Source: Paraburkholderia franconis (GTDB lineage: Bacteria; Pseudomonadota; Gammaproteobacteria; Burkholderiales; Burkholderiaceae). Taken from it: 63,488 nucleotides of DNA. The position numbers and the translations under genes were made by a program. Below the pieces are notes generated by a model. The model was not told where the DNA came from, searched no databases, and saw only the letters and a program-made list of their open reading frames with translations. Positions 16,999-25,229 of the stretch are shown one piece after another; position 1 is the first letter of the stretch; each line of letters starts with the position of its first letter. Where the stretch lies: NCBI RefSeq assembly GCF_009362735.1, contig NZ_WHNP01000043.1, forward strand, positions 1-63,488, written 5' to 3'.

Positions 16999-18309
16999 AT
17001 GAGCATTGACTCCGTATCCGCGCATCACGCCTCCCACGGCGCGCAGGCAGCCTCGCACGCGCCGTCGCGCGCGAGCGTCTCGCGTCTGATCATCGCCACG
17101 TCGATCGGCAACGCGCTCGAGTTCTACGACCTGATCGCGTACGGCTACTTCGCGACCACGCTGTCGAAGCTGTTCTTCCCCGTGCACAACGCGACGGTAT
17201 CGCTGCTGCTCACGCTCGGCACGTTTGCGCTGTCGTATCTCGCGCGGCCCATCGGCGCGCTCGTGCTCGGCTCGTACAGCGACCGCAAGGGACGCAAGGC
17301 GTCCCTCACGCTGTCGATCGCGATGATGACGCTCGGCACGGGCATGGTCGCGCTGATGCCGACTTATGCGGCGATCGGCATTCTCGCGCCCATCGGCATT
17401 TTCCTGTCGCGGTTGTTGCAAGGCTTCTCGGCGGGCGGCGAGTTCGGCAGCTCGACGGCGTTCCTGATCGAACACGCGCCGCAGCGCAGCGGCTTCATGT
17501 CGAGCTGGCAGTTCTCCAGCCAGGGCATGAGCACGCTGCTCGCGTCGGCGTTCGGCGCGGTGCTGACGGGCATGCTCACGCAGCCGCAGCTCGAAGGGTG
17601 GGGCTGGCGCATTCCGTTCCTGTTCGGCATGCTGATCGGACCCGTCGGCCTGTATATCCGCCGGCGGATCGACGAGACGCCCGAGTTCGAGCGCATGGAA
17701 AAAGCCGAATCGCCCGTGCGCGAGCTGCTCGCGACGCAGAAGTCGCGCGTGCTGGTGTCGATCGGCGCGCTGGTGCTGACGACGACGGCCAACTACATGA
17801 TCCTTTACATGCCCACCTACGCGTCGCGGCAACTCGGCCTCGCGCCTTCGTCGGGCTTCATCGCGACGCTGATCGCCGGGCTCATCGTGACAGTGCTCAC
17901 GCCGTGCGTCGGCCACTGGTCGGACAAGGTGGGCCGCACCCGCATCATGCTCGGCGCGGGCGTGCTGTTCTTCCTGACGGTGTATCCGGCGTTCATGTTC
18001 ATCAACGCGCATCCGTCGCTGCCGACGCTGCTCGCCGCCGTCACCTGGGTCGCGCTGCTGAAGGCCACCTACTTCGCGCCGATTCCCGCGCTGATGGCCG
18101 AACTCTTCCCGACGCGCACGCGCACGACGGGCATGGCGATCGGCTACAACATCGGCACGACGGTGTTCGGCGGCTTCACGCCGCTCGCGGTCGCGTCGCT
18201 GATCGCGCTGACGGGCAACAATCTCGCGCCCGGACTGTATCTGATGCTCGCCGCCATCGTGAGCCTGCTGACGCTCGTCTGGGCGCGGGCACGGCTCAAC
18301 GCGCATTGA
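16999..18309 (+). CDS. MFS transporter, metabolite:H+ symporter (MHS) family
   Basis: This is a 436-residue protein with 12 predicted transmembrane segments. The MHS hallmarks are ATSIGNALEFYDLIAYGYFA in TM1, LARPIGALVLGSYSDRKGRKASL (loop 2-3 motif), RLLQGFSAGGEFGSSTAFLIE and the central loop RRRIDETPEFERM. The family (ProP, KgtP, ShiA, citrate symporters) imports small carboxylates or zwitterions with protons. GAGGACG lies just before the start, and the gene is 10 bp after the M20 gene. It probably imports the peptidase substrate. Confidence 0.9.
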   Translation: MSIDSVSAHHASHGAQAASHAPSRASVSRLIIATSIGNALEFYDLIAYGYFATTLSKLFFPVHNATVSLLLTLGTFALSYLARPIGALVLGSYSDRKGRKASLTLSIAMMTLGTGMVALMPTYAAIGILAPIGIFLSRLLQGFSAGGEFGSSTAFLIEHAPQRSGFMSSWQFSSQGMSTLLASAFGAVLTGMLTQPQLEGWGWRIPFLFGMLIGPVGLYIRRRIDETPEFERMEKAESPVRELLATQKSRVLVSIGALVLTTTANYMILYMPTYASRQLGLAPSSGFIATLIAGLIVTVLTPCVGHWSDKVGRTRIMLGAGVLFFLTVYPAFMFINAHPSLPTLLAAVTWVALLKATYFAPIPALMAELFPTRTRTTGMAIGYNIGTTVFGGFTPLAVASLIALTGNNLAPGLYLMLAAIVSLLTLVWARARLNAH

Positions 18310-18382
18310 ACCGGCGGGCACGATCGTTCGACGCAATCGACCGCACGCAAACACTCACGAACACGCAAGGAAGCAGGCACGC

Positions 18383-19453
18383 ATGCAACACGATTTGCCA
18401 CAGGAAGTCCGGGACGCGATCCAGTTTTCCGTCGATCACGAATCCGCATGGGATCGCAACGCCGATGGCAAGTTCGGCGTGCACGTGAATGATCCGCCGC
18501 CCTGGAACCGGCTGCTCGGGCCGATTCACGATCGCGGGCCGGTGTCGGGCGCGATTGCCGTCGACGGCCGGCTGGTCGCGACGTGGGGCGAGCCGGATCG
18601 CGCCGATCTCACGTTCAGCATCGCGAAGACGTATCTGGCGCTGCTCGCCGGCGTCGCGCACGATCGCGGCCTGTTGCCCGACCCCGACGAGCCCGTGCGC
18701 ATGCGCGTGCCGGGCATCGGTTTCGACGATGCGCACAATGCGCCTATCACGTGGACGCACCTGCTGCAGCAGACGAGCGAATGGCAAGGCACGTGTTTCG
18801 GACTGTCCGATCAGGCCGATCACTACCGCGCGGTCACGTTCGGCGATCCGCCCGACGGCAGGAAAGGCGACTTGCGCCAGTTGCAGCGTCCCGGCACGTA
18901 CTGGGAATACAACGACGTGCGCATCAACCAGTTGTCGCTCGCGCTGCTGTATCTGTTCGGACGGCCTTTGCCCGAGGTGTTTCGCGAGTCGGTCATGCGG
19001 CCCGTGGGCGCGAGCGAGAACTGGCAGTGGGTGGGTTATGACGACGCGTGGGTCGAGATCGGCGGCGCTCGCGTGCAGTCGGTGCCGGGCGGCTCGCACT
19101 GGGGCGGCGGGATGTCGGTCAGCGCGAACGATCAGCTGAAGGTCGCGCAGATGCTGCTCGACGATGGCCTGGCGAATGGACGCCGCGTGCTGTCGAGCGA
19201 ATGGATCACACGGATGCGCACGCCTTGCGCACTCGCGCCTTTCTACGGCGCGCTGGTGTGGCTCAACACGGGACGGCGCGTGTTTTCGAGTGTGCCGGAG
19301 TCGAGTTACTTCGGCGTCGGCGCGGGGAGTTCGTTCATGTGGATCGAGCCCGAACGACGGATCGCGCTGATCGTGCGCTGGCTCGATTCGCAGTTCGCGG
19401 ACTCATTCTTCGGCAAGATGCTTCAAGCCGTCGATGCGGTGTGCTCCCGATAA
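18383..19453 (+). CDS. Serine hydrolase, beta-lactamase/penicillin-binding fold
   Basis: This is a 356-residue protein without a signal peptide, so it is probably cytoplasmic. It has the SxxK nucleophile motif in LTFSIAKTYLALLAG (about residue 77), a Tyr-Asn pair in YWEYNDVRINQLSL (second catalytic motif) and a Gly-rich region SVPGGSHWGGGMSV, with GVGAGSSFMWIEP late. This pattern fits EstB/6-aminohexanoate-dimer-hydrolase-like esterases and amidases rather than resistance beta-lactamases. It follows the MFS gene, completing a putative peptidase/transporter/amidase set. The physiological substrate is unknown. Confidence 0.8.
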   Translation: MQHDLPQEVRDAIQFSVDHESAWDRNADGKFGVHVNDPPPWNRLLGPIHDRGPVSGAIAVDGRLVATWGEPDRADLTFSIAKTYLALLAGVAHDRGLLPDPDEPVRMRVPGIGFDDAHNAPITWTHLLQQTSEWQGTCFGLSDQADHYRAVTFGDPPDGRKGDLRQLQRPGTYWEYNDVRINQLSLALLYLFGRPLPEVFRESVMRPVGASENWQWVGYDDAWVEIGGARVQSVPGGSHWGGGMSVSANDQLKVAQMLLDDGLANGRRVLSSEWITRMRTPCALAPFYGALVWLNTGRRVFSSVPESSYFGVGAGSSFMWIEPERRIALIVRWLDSQFADSFFGKMLQAVDAVCSR

Positions 19454-19546
19454 CGCGCGCGAATTGATGTACGCGATGCGCGGCGCCGCCGATGCTTATC
19501 GCGGCGCACGCATCACGCGTTGTCTCAAGCGATGCCGCATCGACGG

Positions 19547-20701
19547 CTACATCGCCCGTCCGACGATCAGCGGGTCCACGGGGCCGATCACACCGAGGTC
19601 GCGATTTGCATACGGCAGCTTGTGCAGCACGAAGCGCATCGCATTGAGCCGCGCGCGCTTCTTGCAATCGGAACGCACGACTGTCCACGGCGTGTCCGCC
19701 GTATCCGTATGGGTGAACATCGCCTCTTTCGCTTGCGTGTACTCGTCCCATTTGTCGAGCGACGCCAGATCGACGGGACTCAGCTTCCATTGCTTGAGAG
19801 GATGCACCTTGCGCTCCTTGAAGCGCCGCGCCTGTTCCTCACGGCTCACCGAGAACCAGAACTTCACGATATGGATGCCGCTTTGCGCGAGGTGCCGCTC
19901 GAACGCGGGCACCTGCTGCATGAACGCGGTGTACTCGGTCTGCGAGCAGAATCCCATCACCCGTTCGACGCCTGCGCGGTTGTACCATGAGCGGTCGAAC
20001 AGCACGATCTCTCCCGACGTCGGCAGATGCTGGACGTAGCGCTGAAAGTACCACTGCCCACGCTCCTGTTCCGTCGGCTTTTCGAGCGCGACCACGCGTG
20101 CGCCGCGCGGATTCAGATGCTCCATGAAGCGTTTGATCGTGCCGCCCTTGCCTGCCGCGTCGCGCCCTTCGAAAAGAATCATCACGCGCTGGCCCGTTTC
20201 GCGCACCCACGCCTGCAGCTTCAGCAACTCGACCTGCAGGCGATACTTCTGCTTCTCGTACGCCCTGCGCGACATCAGGTTGAGATACGGATAGCCGCCC
20301 TCGCGCAATGCGGGAGACAACTCGTCGTCGGGATGCCGGCTCTTCTTTGCCGACCACGTCGCCGGATTGCCTTCCAGCAGCAGACCGCGCAATGCGCTCA
20401 CTTCGTCGGCGGACATGCCGTCCATCAGGGCCTTGACGGAATGGAGCAGCGTGTCACCGTTCTGGTCCTGGCTTTGCCCCGCGTGTGCTTCAAGCACGGC
20501 TTGCACGCTGTTGGCAAGCAGGTCGTTGGCGGCCGCGACGGCGTGGCTCGTCTGCGAGAGCTCCACCGATTTCGCCGTGTGCCCCGGCATCACATCTCCG
20601 CGCGATGCGCGGCGCGCACCGGGTTCATGTGGTGCGTGCGCCGGCGAAGGCGCTTGCTGCATCTGTACGTTTGGATTGTCGTGCTGCGCTGTCAACTTCA
20701 T
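19547..20701 (-). CDS. ppk2: Polyphosphate kinase 2 (PPK2)
   Basis: This is a 384-residue protein. The first about 120 residues are a variable extension. The PPK2 core then shows MILFEGRDAAGKGGTIKRF (Walker A, about 175-190), HLNPRGARVVALEKPTE, GQWYFQRYVQHLPTSGEIVLF followed by DRSWYNRAGVERVMGF (Walker B and lid), and RRFKERKVHPLKQWKLSPVD. It uses polyphosphate to phosphorylate nucleoside diphosphates. Its size fits the single-domain class, mainly class I. It is a single gene; a YdcH-like gene lies just upstream on the same strand. Confidence 0.92.
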   Translation of the reverse strand: MKLTAQHDNPNVQMQQAPSPAHAPHEPGARRASRGDVMPGHTAKSVELSQTSHAVAAANDLLANSVQAVLEAHAGQSQDQNGDTLLHSVKALMDGMSADEVSALRGLLLEGNPATWSAKKSRHPDDELSPALREGGYPYLNLMSRRAYEKQKYRLQVELLKLQAWVRETGQRVMILFEGRDAAGKGGTIKRFMEHLNPRGARVVALEKPTEQERGQWYFQRYVQHLPTSGEIVLFDRSWYNRAGVERVMGFCSQTEYTAFMQQVPAFERHLAQSGIHIVKFWFSVSREEQARRFKERKVHPLKQWKLSPVDLASLDKWDEYTQAKEAMFTHTDTADTPWTVVRSDCKKRARLNAMRFVLHKLPYANRDLGVIGPVDPLIVGRAM

Positions 20702-20801
20702 TGCCTCCCGTTGGCGTTGAACTCCGAACCGCCCGCATGTTGCGGCGCGCCTTTTGCGCGCGCATGCCGGCGCTCACATCTCTTCTTGCCGCTGCCGGCC
20801 G

Positions 20802-21023
20802 TCACGCGGCGGCGCTGGCTTTTCTGAGGATCGCGTACAGGCTGTCCTTGATCCGCAGCTTTTCTTTCTTGAAGGCTTCGATGCGGATGCTATCGGTGGG
20901 CGCGACACCCGTCTCCATGTTGTGAACCTGATGATCCAGTTCGTTGTGCCGCTCGAACAGCCGGGCAAAATGCGCGTCTTCGTTCTTCAGGCGCGAGATC
21001 AGATCGCGATACTCGGGAAACAT
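20802..21023 (-). CDS. YdcH/DUF465-family small protein
   Basis: This is a 73-residue protein, MFPEYRDLISRLK..., with FARLFERHNELDHQVHNME and FKKEKLRIKDSLYAIL. These are the two-helix coiled-coil signatures of DUF465 (YdcH). I chose the ATG at 21023 because GAGGAG lies 5 bases upstream, rather than the one two codons earlier. The family is widespread and its function is unknown. Confidence 0.85.
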   Translation of the reverse strand: MFPEYRDLISRLKNEDAHFARLFERHNELDHQVHNMETGVAPTDSIRIEAFKKEKLRIKDSLYAILRKASAAA

Positions 21024-21177
21024 GGCCACTCCTCGTACGGTGTCGGTTATTCGCTCGGGATCATTGTCGCACCGGGAATAGCCTTCTCAAATAATACGGA
21101 TGGCTAATTACTGTGTCACGTGGTCGCATTCAGGACGCTGCAAGGGCAAAGCCGGTGATCTGCATCAACGGATATCG

Positions 21178-22425
21178 TCACCATCCGGCGCGATCGAGCG
21201 CTGTGAGGATCTTGTACGCGGCAGCCACTCTGTCTTCGATCGGGAAATTTCTGTTCGCGAGAATCACGATGCCGAGGCGCTTTGCCGGAACGAAAGCCAC
21301 GTATGAACCGAAGCCATTGGTCGAACCCGTCTTGTTGATCCAGACGTTGTCCTGCGGCGCGAGAGGCGGCTTGATTTCGGTCACGGGCGTCGCCTTCAGG
21401 GCCATCGACGGGCCGTTGCCTTCCAGCAGCGACTTCAGCGCGACGGGATACGGGTACTGTTCCCAGATCAGATCCTGAGTCATCGGCCCAGCTGTGAAGT
21501 AGCCGGTGTGCGTATCACTGATCGCGCGTTGCAGCTGCGCGTCGAGTTTGAGCAGCCCCATATTGGCGTCGATGAAACGGAGCATGTCGGCGGCCGTCGA
21601 CTTGACGCCGTAGGCTTGCGGCGCAAGCACGCCGCCCGCCATCCGGATCGGCTTGCCGTCCTTCGTGTAGCCTTGCGCGTAATCGGCTGCCCGATCGACG
21701 GGGACGTCGATGAAGCTGTTCTTCATTCCCACTGCGGGAAAGAATCGCCGCTCGATCAGCGCCGTGAAATCCTGTCCCATGCTCTTCGCCGCGATCAGGC
21801 CAAGCGTGCCGATGCCGGGGTTTGCATACGTGCGATACGTGCCCGGCGCATACGTGGGACGCCACGCGTTGAAGTAGCTCATCAACTGGCTTTCGTCGTG
21901 GATGTCGTCGGGGACCTGAAGCGGCAGGCCGCCTGGCGTATGCGTGCCGAGATTGAGCAGGCTCACGCGGCCGAACTGGCTGCCGCGCAACGACGGCAGA
22001 TATGTTCCGACGCTATCCGACAGCGTGAGCCGATGATCGACCTGCGCCCAGGCCGTCAACGTCGCCGTGAACGTCTTGCTCACCGAGCCCAGTTCGAACA
22101 GCGTGTCGTTCGTGACGGGCGCACGGGTTTGCGTCGATGCAACGCCGTAGTTGATCACCCACGGCTTGCCCGCGTCGATGATGCCGACCGCGACGCCCGG
22201 AATCCTGTTCTTCGCCATCAGCGGACGGATGGCCTCGTCCACCGCGCGCTGGACGCGGCCAGGCGGCGCATCGGCCGCCTGGCTCGCGCCCGGCATCACG
22301 CACAGCGCGCCGAGCATCGCGGCCGCGACGGGTAGCGCCGCCCTCCCCGCGCCCAACGCCCGAGATGCAACATCAGCTATCGCACTGCCCCATACCGTCA
22401 TCGTGAACCGTCGCCGCGTCATCAT
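21178..22425 (-). CDS. ampC: Class C beta-lactamase (AmpC-type)
   Basis: This is a 415-residue protein with a long twin-arginine-like N-terminus (MMTRRRFTM) and a hydrophobic stretch ending near ASQA, so it is exported to the periplasm. All active-site elements are present: SVSK in FELGSVSKTFTATL, the class C Tyr-Ala-Asn motif in YRTYANPGIGTLG, and KTG in INKTGSTNGFGSYVAFVP. It hydrolyses beta-lactams through an acyl-serine intermediate. The start at 22425 has AAGGAG 5 bases upstream. It is divergent from an AmpR-like regulator, the classical inducible arrangement. Confidence 0.9.
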   Translation of the reverse strand: MMTRRRFTMTVWGSAIADVASRALGAGRAALPVAAAMLGALCVMPGASQAADAPPGRVQRAVDEAIRPLMAKNRIPGVAVGIIDAGKPWVINYGVASTQTRAPVTNDTLFELGSVSKTFTATLTAWAQVDHRLTLSDSVGTYLPSLRGSQFGRVSLLNLGTHTPGGLPLQVPDDIHDESQLMSYFNAWRPTYAPGTYRTYANPGIGTLGLIAAKSMGQDFTALIERRFFPAVGMKNSFIDVPVDRAADYAQGYTKDGKPIRMAGGVLAPQAYGVKSTAADMLRFIDANMGLLKLDAQLQRAISDTHTGYFTAGPMTQDLIWEQYPYPVALKSLLEGNGPSMALKATPVTEIKPPLAPQDNVWINKTGSTNGFGSYVAFVPAKRLGIVILANRNFPIEDRVAAAYKILTALDRAGW

Positions 22426-22522
22426 TGCGTCTCCTTGAAGAGCCGCCACTATCGCGTTTCCGCGCCCCGCTGACAAACGATGATAAATTGGCCGACACCC
22501 CAGAAAATCTTATGACTCGATC
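22426..22522. promoter_or_regulatory. ampC-ampR divergent control region
   Basis: This 97-bp region separates two divergent starts. The centre (about 22471-22495) is AT-richer than its surroundings and contains LysR-style T-N11-A spacing (T at 22471, A at 22483). It is the expected site for AmpR binding. The exact operator is not certain. Confidence 0.5.
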
Positions 22523-23476
22523 ATGCGACCGTATCTGCCATTGAATGCGCTGCGCGCCTTCGAATCGTCGGCCCGGCACCTGAGCTTCACGCGCGCCGCG
22601 CTCGAACTGAACGTCACGCAGGCGGCCGTCAGCCAGCAAGTGAGGATGCTCGAGGAAAGGCTTGGCGCGACGCTCTTCAAGCGCCTGCCGCGCGGGCTCG
22701 CGATCACGGATGAAGGACTCGCGCTGCGCCCCGTGCTCAGCGATGCGTTCGACCGCATCGAGGCCGTGCTGCGCCAGTTCGAAGGCGGCCACTTTCATGA
22801 GGTGCTGACGGTCGGCGCAGTCGGGACGTTTGCAGTGGGATGGCTGATGCCGCGCCTGAAGTCGTTCCATGACGCGCATCCGTTCGTCGAGCTGCGGATG
22901 ATGACGAACAACAATCTCGTCGATCTCGCCGCGGAAGGTCTCGACTTCGCGATCCGCTTCGGCGATGGCACCTGGCCCGGCTCGCGCGCGCTGAAGCTGT
23001 TCGACGCGCCGCTATCGGTGCTGTGCGCGCCCGAAATCGCGCAGAGGTTGCGCACGCCCGCCGATCTCGCCGGCGAAAAGCTCTTGCGCTCGTATCGCGC
23101 CGACGACTGGTCGAACTGGTTCGCCGCGGCGGGCCTCGCGCCGCGTCCCGTGCGCGGGCCCGTATTCGATTCGTCGCGGCTGATGGTCGAAGCAGCGATG
23201 CAAGGCGCCGGCGTCGCGCTCGCACCGGCGTCGATGTTCGAGCGAGATCTGGCGATGGGCCGTCTCGCGTGTCCATTCGACATCGACGTGCACGCGGGCA
23301 GCTACTGGCTCACGTGGCAAAAAGGCAAGCCGGCGACGCCCGCGATGCGCGCGTTCAATCAATGGATCGTGCATGCAGCGGGCGAAACGAGCCGACCGCC
23401 TGAGGACGGCTTCGCGCAGATGACGGCGGCGCTCGATCCCGTCGAGCACAAGCCTCACCCCGGCGATGCATCGTGA
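22523..23476 (+). CDS. ampR: LysR-family regulator, AmpR-like
   Basis: This is a 317-residue protein beginning MRPYLPLNALRAFESSARH, then LSFTRAALELNVTQAAVSQQV, nearly the canonical AmpR/GcvA N-terminal helix-turn-helix. The effector domain has LTVGAVGTFAVGWLMPRL and LDFAIRFGDGTWPG. AmpR senses muropeptides from cell-wall damage and controls ampC. The divergent position next to ampC supports AmpR over other GcvA-type regulators. The last about 25 residues are a variable tail. Confidence 0.87.
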   Translation: MRPYLPLNALRAFESSARHLSFTRAALELNVTQAAVSQQVRMLEERLGATLFKRLPRGLAITDEGLALRPVLSDAFDRIEAVLRQFEGGHFHEVLTVGAVGTFAVGWLMPRLKSFHDAHPFVELRMMTNNNLVDLAAEGLDFAIRFGDGTWPGSRALKLFDAPLSVLCAPEIAQRLRTPADLAGEKLLRSYRADDWSNWFAAAGLAPRPVRGPVFDSSRLMVEAAMQGAGVALAPASMFERDLAMGRLACPFDIDVHAGSYWLTWQKGKPATPAMRAFNQWIVHAAGETSRPPEDGFAQMTAALDPVEHKPHPGDAS

Positions 23477-23516
23477 CGACGCGTGCCGCGAGACCACGAA
23501 GCGCCACCAAAGAGGA

Positions 23517-25019
23517 TCACATCTCCGTCAGATGCGCAGCCGCCGACGTTTCGCGCGGCTGTCCGCCGAGCTTGATGGGCGGCACCACCATCACCGACAG
23601 CACCGCGCCCAGGCAGATCACGAAGATCGACAGAAACGTCAGATGCAGCGAGTGATGCAACGCCGAGCGCACCAGCTCGTTGCCCGCGAGCGCCGCCTGC
23701 GCCGCGCCGGGCGTCGCGTCGAGCAGCGAGCGCAACTGGTCGGTCGTGATCGACATGCCCTTGAAATGGCTCAGCCCGAAGTTCAGCACCGCGCCGAAAA
23801 TGGCCGCACCGAGCGTGCTGCCCAGATTGCGCGCGAACAGGTTCGACGCCGTCGCCGAGCCGCGCTGCAACGGTTGCACGATCTCCTGGATCAGCATCAG
23901 CGAGCTGACGCTCACCATCCCCATCCCAAGGCCCATCACGAGCGAGCCGACGCCCGCCAGCACCGGCGAGCTTTGCGGATTGAGCACGGCGAACGCGATC
24001 GCGCCGAGCGGCAGAAAGAAGCTGCCGCCGACCAGCGTGCGCCGCAGCCCGAGCCGATGAAACGCCTTCGCGGCGAAGGTCGCGCCCGACGGCCAGCCGA
24101 CCATCATCATCGTCAGCGCGAGGCCGGCGACGACGGGCGACTGGTTCAGCACGCCTTGGACGTACATCGGCAGAAAAGTGGTGAGCCCCATCAGCGCCAT
24201 GCCCGACAACACGGTCGCGACATTGCACGCGGCGATGGGACGATGGCTCCACAGCGAGAACGAAATCATCGGTTCGGGCACGCGCCGCTCGTGCCACACG
24301 AAGAGCGCCGAGCTCACGACGAAGAGCGCCACTTCGAACAGCGCGCGGCCGTCGTTTTCCGAACCGGCATCGGTGAGCGCCATCATCAGCGCGCCGATCG
24401 CGACGGTGAACAGCAACGCGCCCAGCATGTCGATCGACGGACGCTGATGGCGCTTCTCTTCATGCAGGTACGAGAAGAAGCCGTACGCGGCGAGGATGCC
24501 GATCGGCACGTTGATCCAGAAGATCCACGACCACGACAGATCGCGGATCAGCAGACCGCCCGCCATCGGTCCGACCACGGCGGAGATCGCCCATACGCTC
24601 GCGAGATAACCCTGGATCTTGCCGCGTTCGCGCGCCGGATACAGATCGCCGACGATGGTCAGCGTCACCGGCTGGATCGCGCCCGCGCCGAGGCCCTGGA
24701 TCAGGCGGAACACGATCATCGCGGGCATCGACCACGCGAAGCCCGCGCCGAGCGAGCCGATCAGGAAGATCACGATGCCCACGAGCACGGTCGGCTTGCG
24801 GCCGTACAGATCGGCGAGCTTGCCGAACACGACGGTCATCGCCGTCTGCGCGAGCAGGAACGACGAGAAGACCCAGCTATAGAGGCGCAGTCCGCCGAGT
24901 TGCGTGACGATCTGCGGCATGGCCGTCGATACGATGGTGGCTTCGATGGCCACCATCGCCATCGACGCCATCACGGACGCGATGACGAGGGGACGCCTCG
25001 TCTGAGGATGATTCGACAT
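23517..25019 (-). CDS. MFS drug-efflux-type transporter, DHA2 (14-TM) family
   Basis: This is a 500-residue protein with about 14 hydrophobic segments. The motifs are LDxT-like IEATIVSTAMPQIV in TM1, FGKLADLYGRKPTVLVGIVI (motif A), RLIQGLGAGAIQPVTLTIVG (motif B region) and GLLIRDLSWSWIFWINVPIG (motif D1-like). These are characteristic of EmrB/QacA-type proton antiporters. The ATG at 25019 is used because upstream residues are non-family. There is no adjacent EmrA adaptor or TetR regulator, so the substrate cannot be inferred. Confidence 0.9.
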   Translation of the reverse strand: MSNHPQTRRPLVIASVMASMAMVAIEATIVSTAMPQIVTQLGGLRLYSWVFSSFLLAQTAMTVVFGKLADLYGRKPTVLVGIVIFLIGSLGAGFAWSMPAMIVFRLIQGLGAGAIQPVTLTIVGDLYPARERGKIQGYLASVWAISAVVGPMAGGLLIRDLSWSWIFWINVPIGILAAYGFFSYLHEEKRHQRPSIDMLGALLFTVAIGALMMALTDAGSENDGRALFEVALFVVSSALFVWHERRVPEPMISFSLWSHRPIAACNVATVLSGMALMGLTTFLPMYVQGVLNQSPVVAGLALTMMMVGWPSGATFAAKAFHRLGLRRTLVGGSFFLPLGAIAFAVLNPQSSPVLAGVGSLVMGLGMGMVSVSSLMLIQEIVQPLQRGSATASNLFARNLGSTLGAAIFGAVLNFGLSHFKGMSITTDQLRSLLDATPGAAQAALAGNELVRSALHHSLHLTFLSIFVICLGAVLSVMVVPPIKLGGQPRETSAAAHLTEM

Positions 25020-25229
25020 GGGGAGCGATGATGTGGAGTGCGCCGCGCACACAAAAACCGAAAGCCTGCTGAAACCCCGCTGAAACACGGGTTCCGCGCG
25101 AGCCATACGGTGCGGGCAAAGAAAAGTATGCTACCGCTTAATTCAGTTTCTTGCACTTGGTTGTGCGTGCATCCATGCGTTCTTTCTTGCGTTCGTTCTT
25201 GCGCCCGCAAGTCCCGCAAGTCGCGAGGG

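Noticed and set aside
16903..18354. 483-codon minus-strand frame opposite the MFS gene
   Set aside because: Charged, repetitive translation typical of antisense frames in GC-rich DNA.
18383..19453. Resistance beta-lactamase for the serine hydrolase
   Set aside because: No signal peptide and no KTG motif; context and size fit an esterase/amidase of the same fold.
23466..25031. Long plus-strand open frame (521 codons) over the MFS gene
   Set aside because: Low-complexity Arg/His/Gln-rich translation, mirror of the high-GC third-position bias of the real minus-strand gene.
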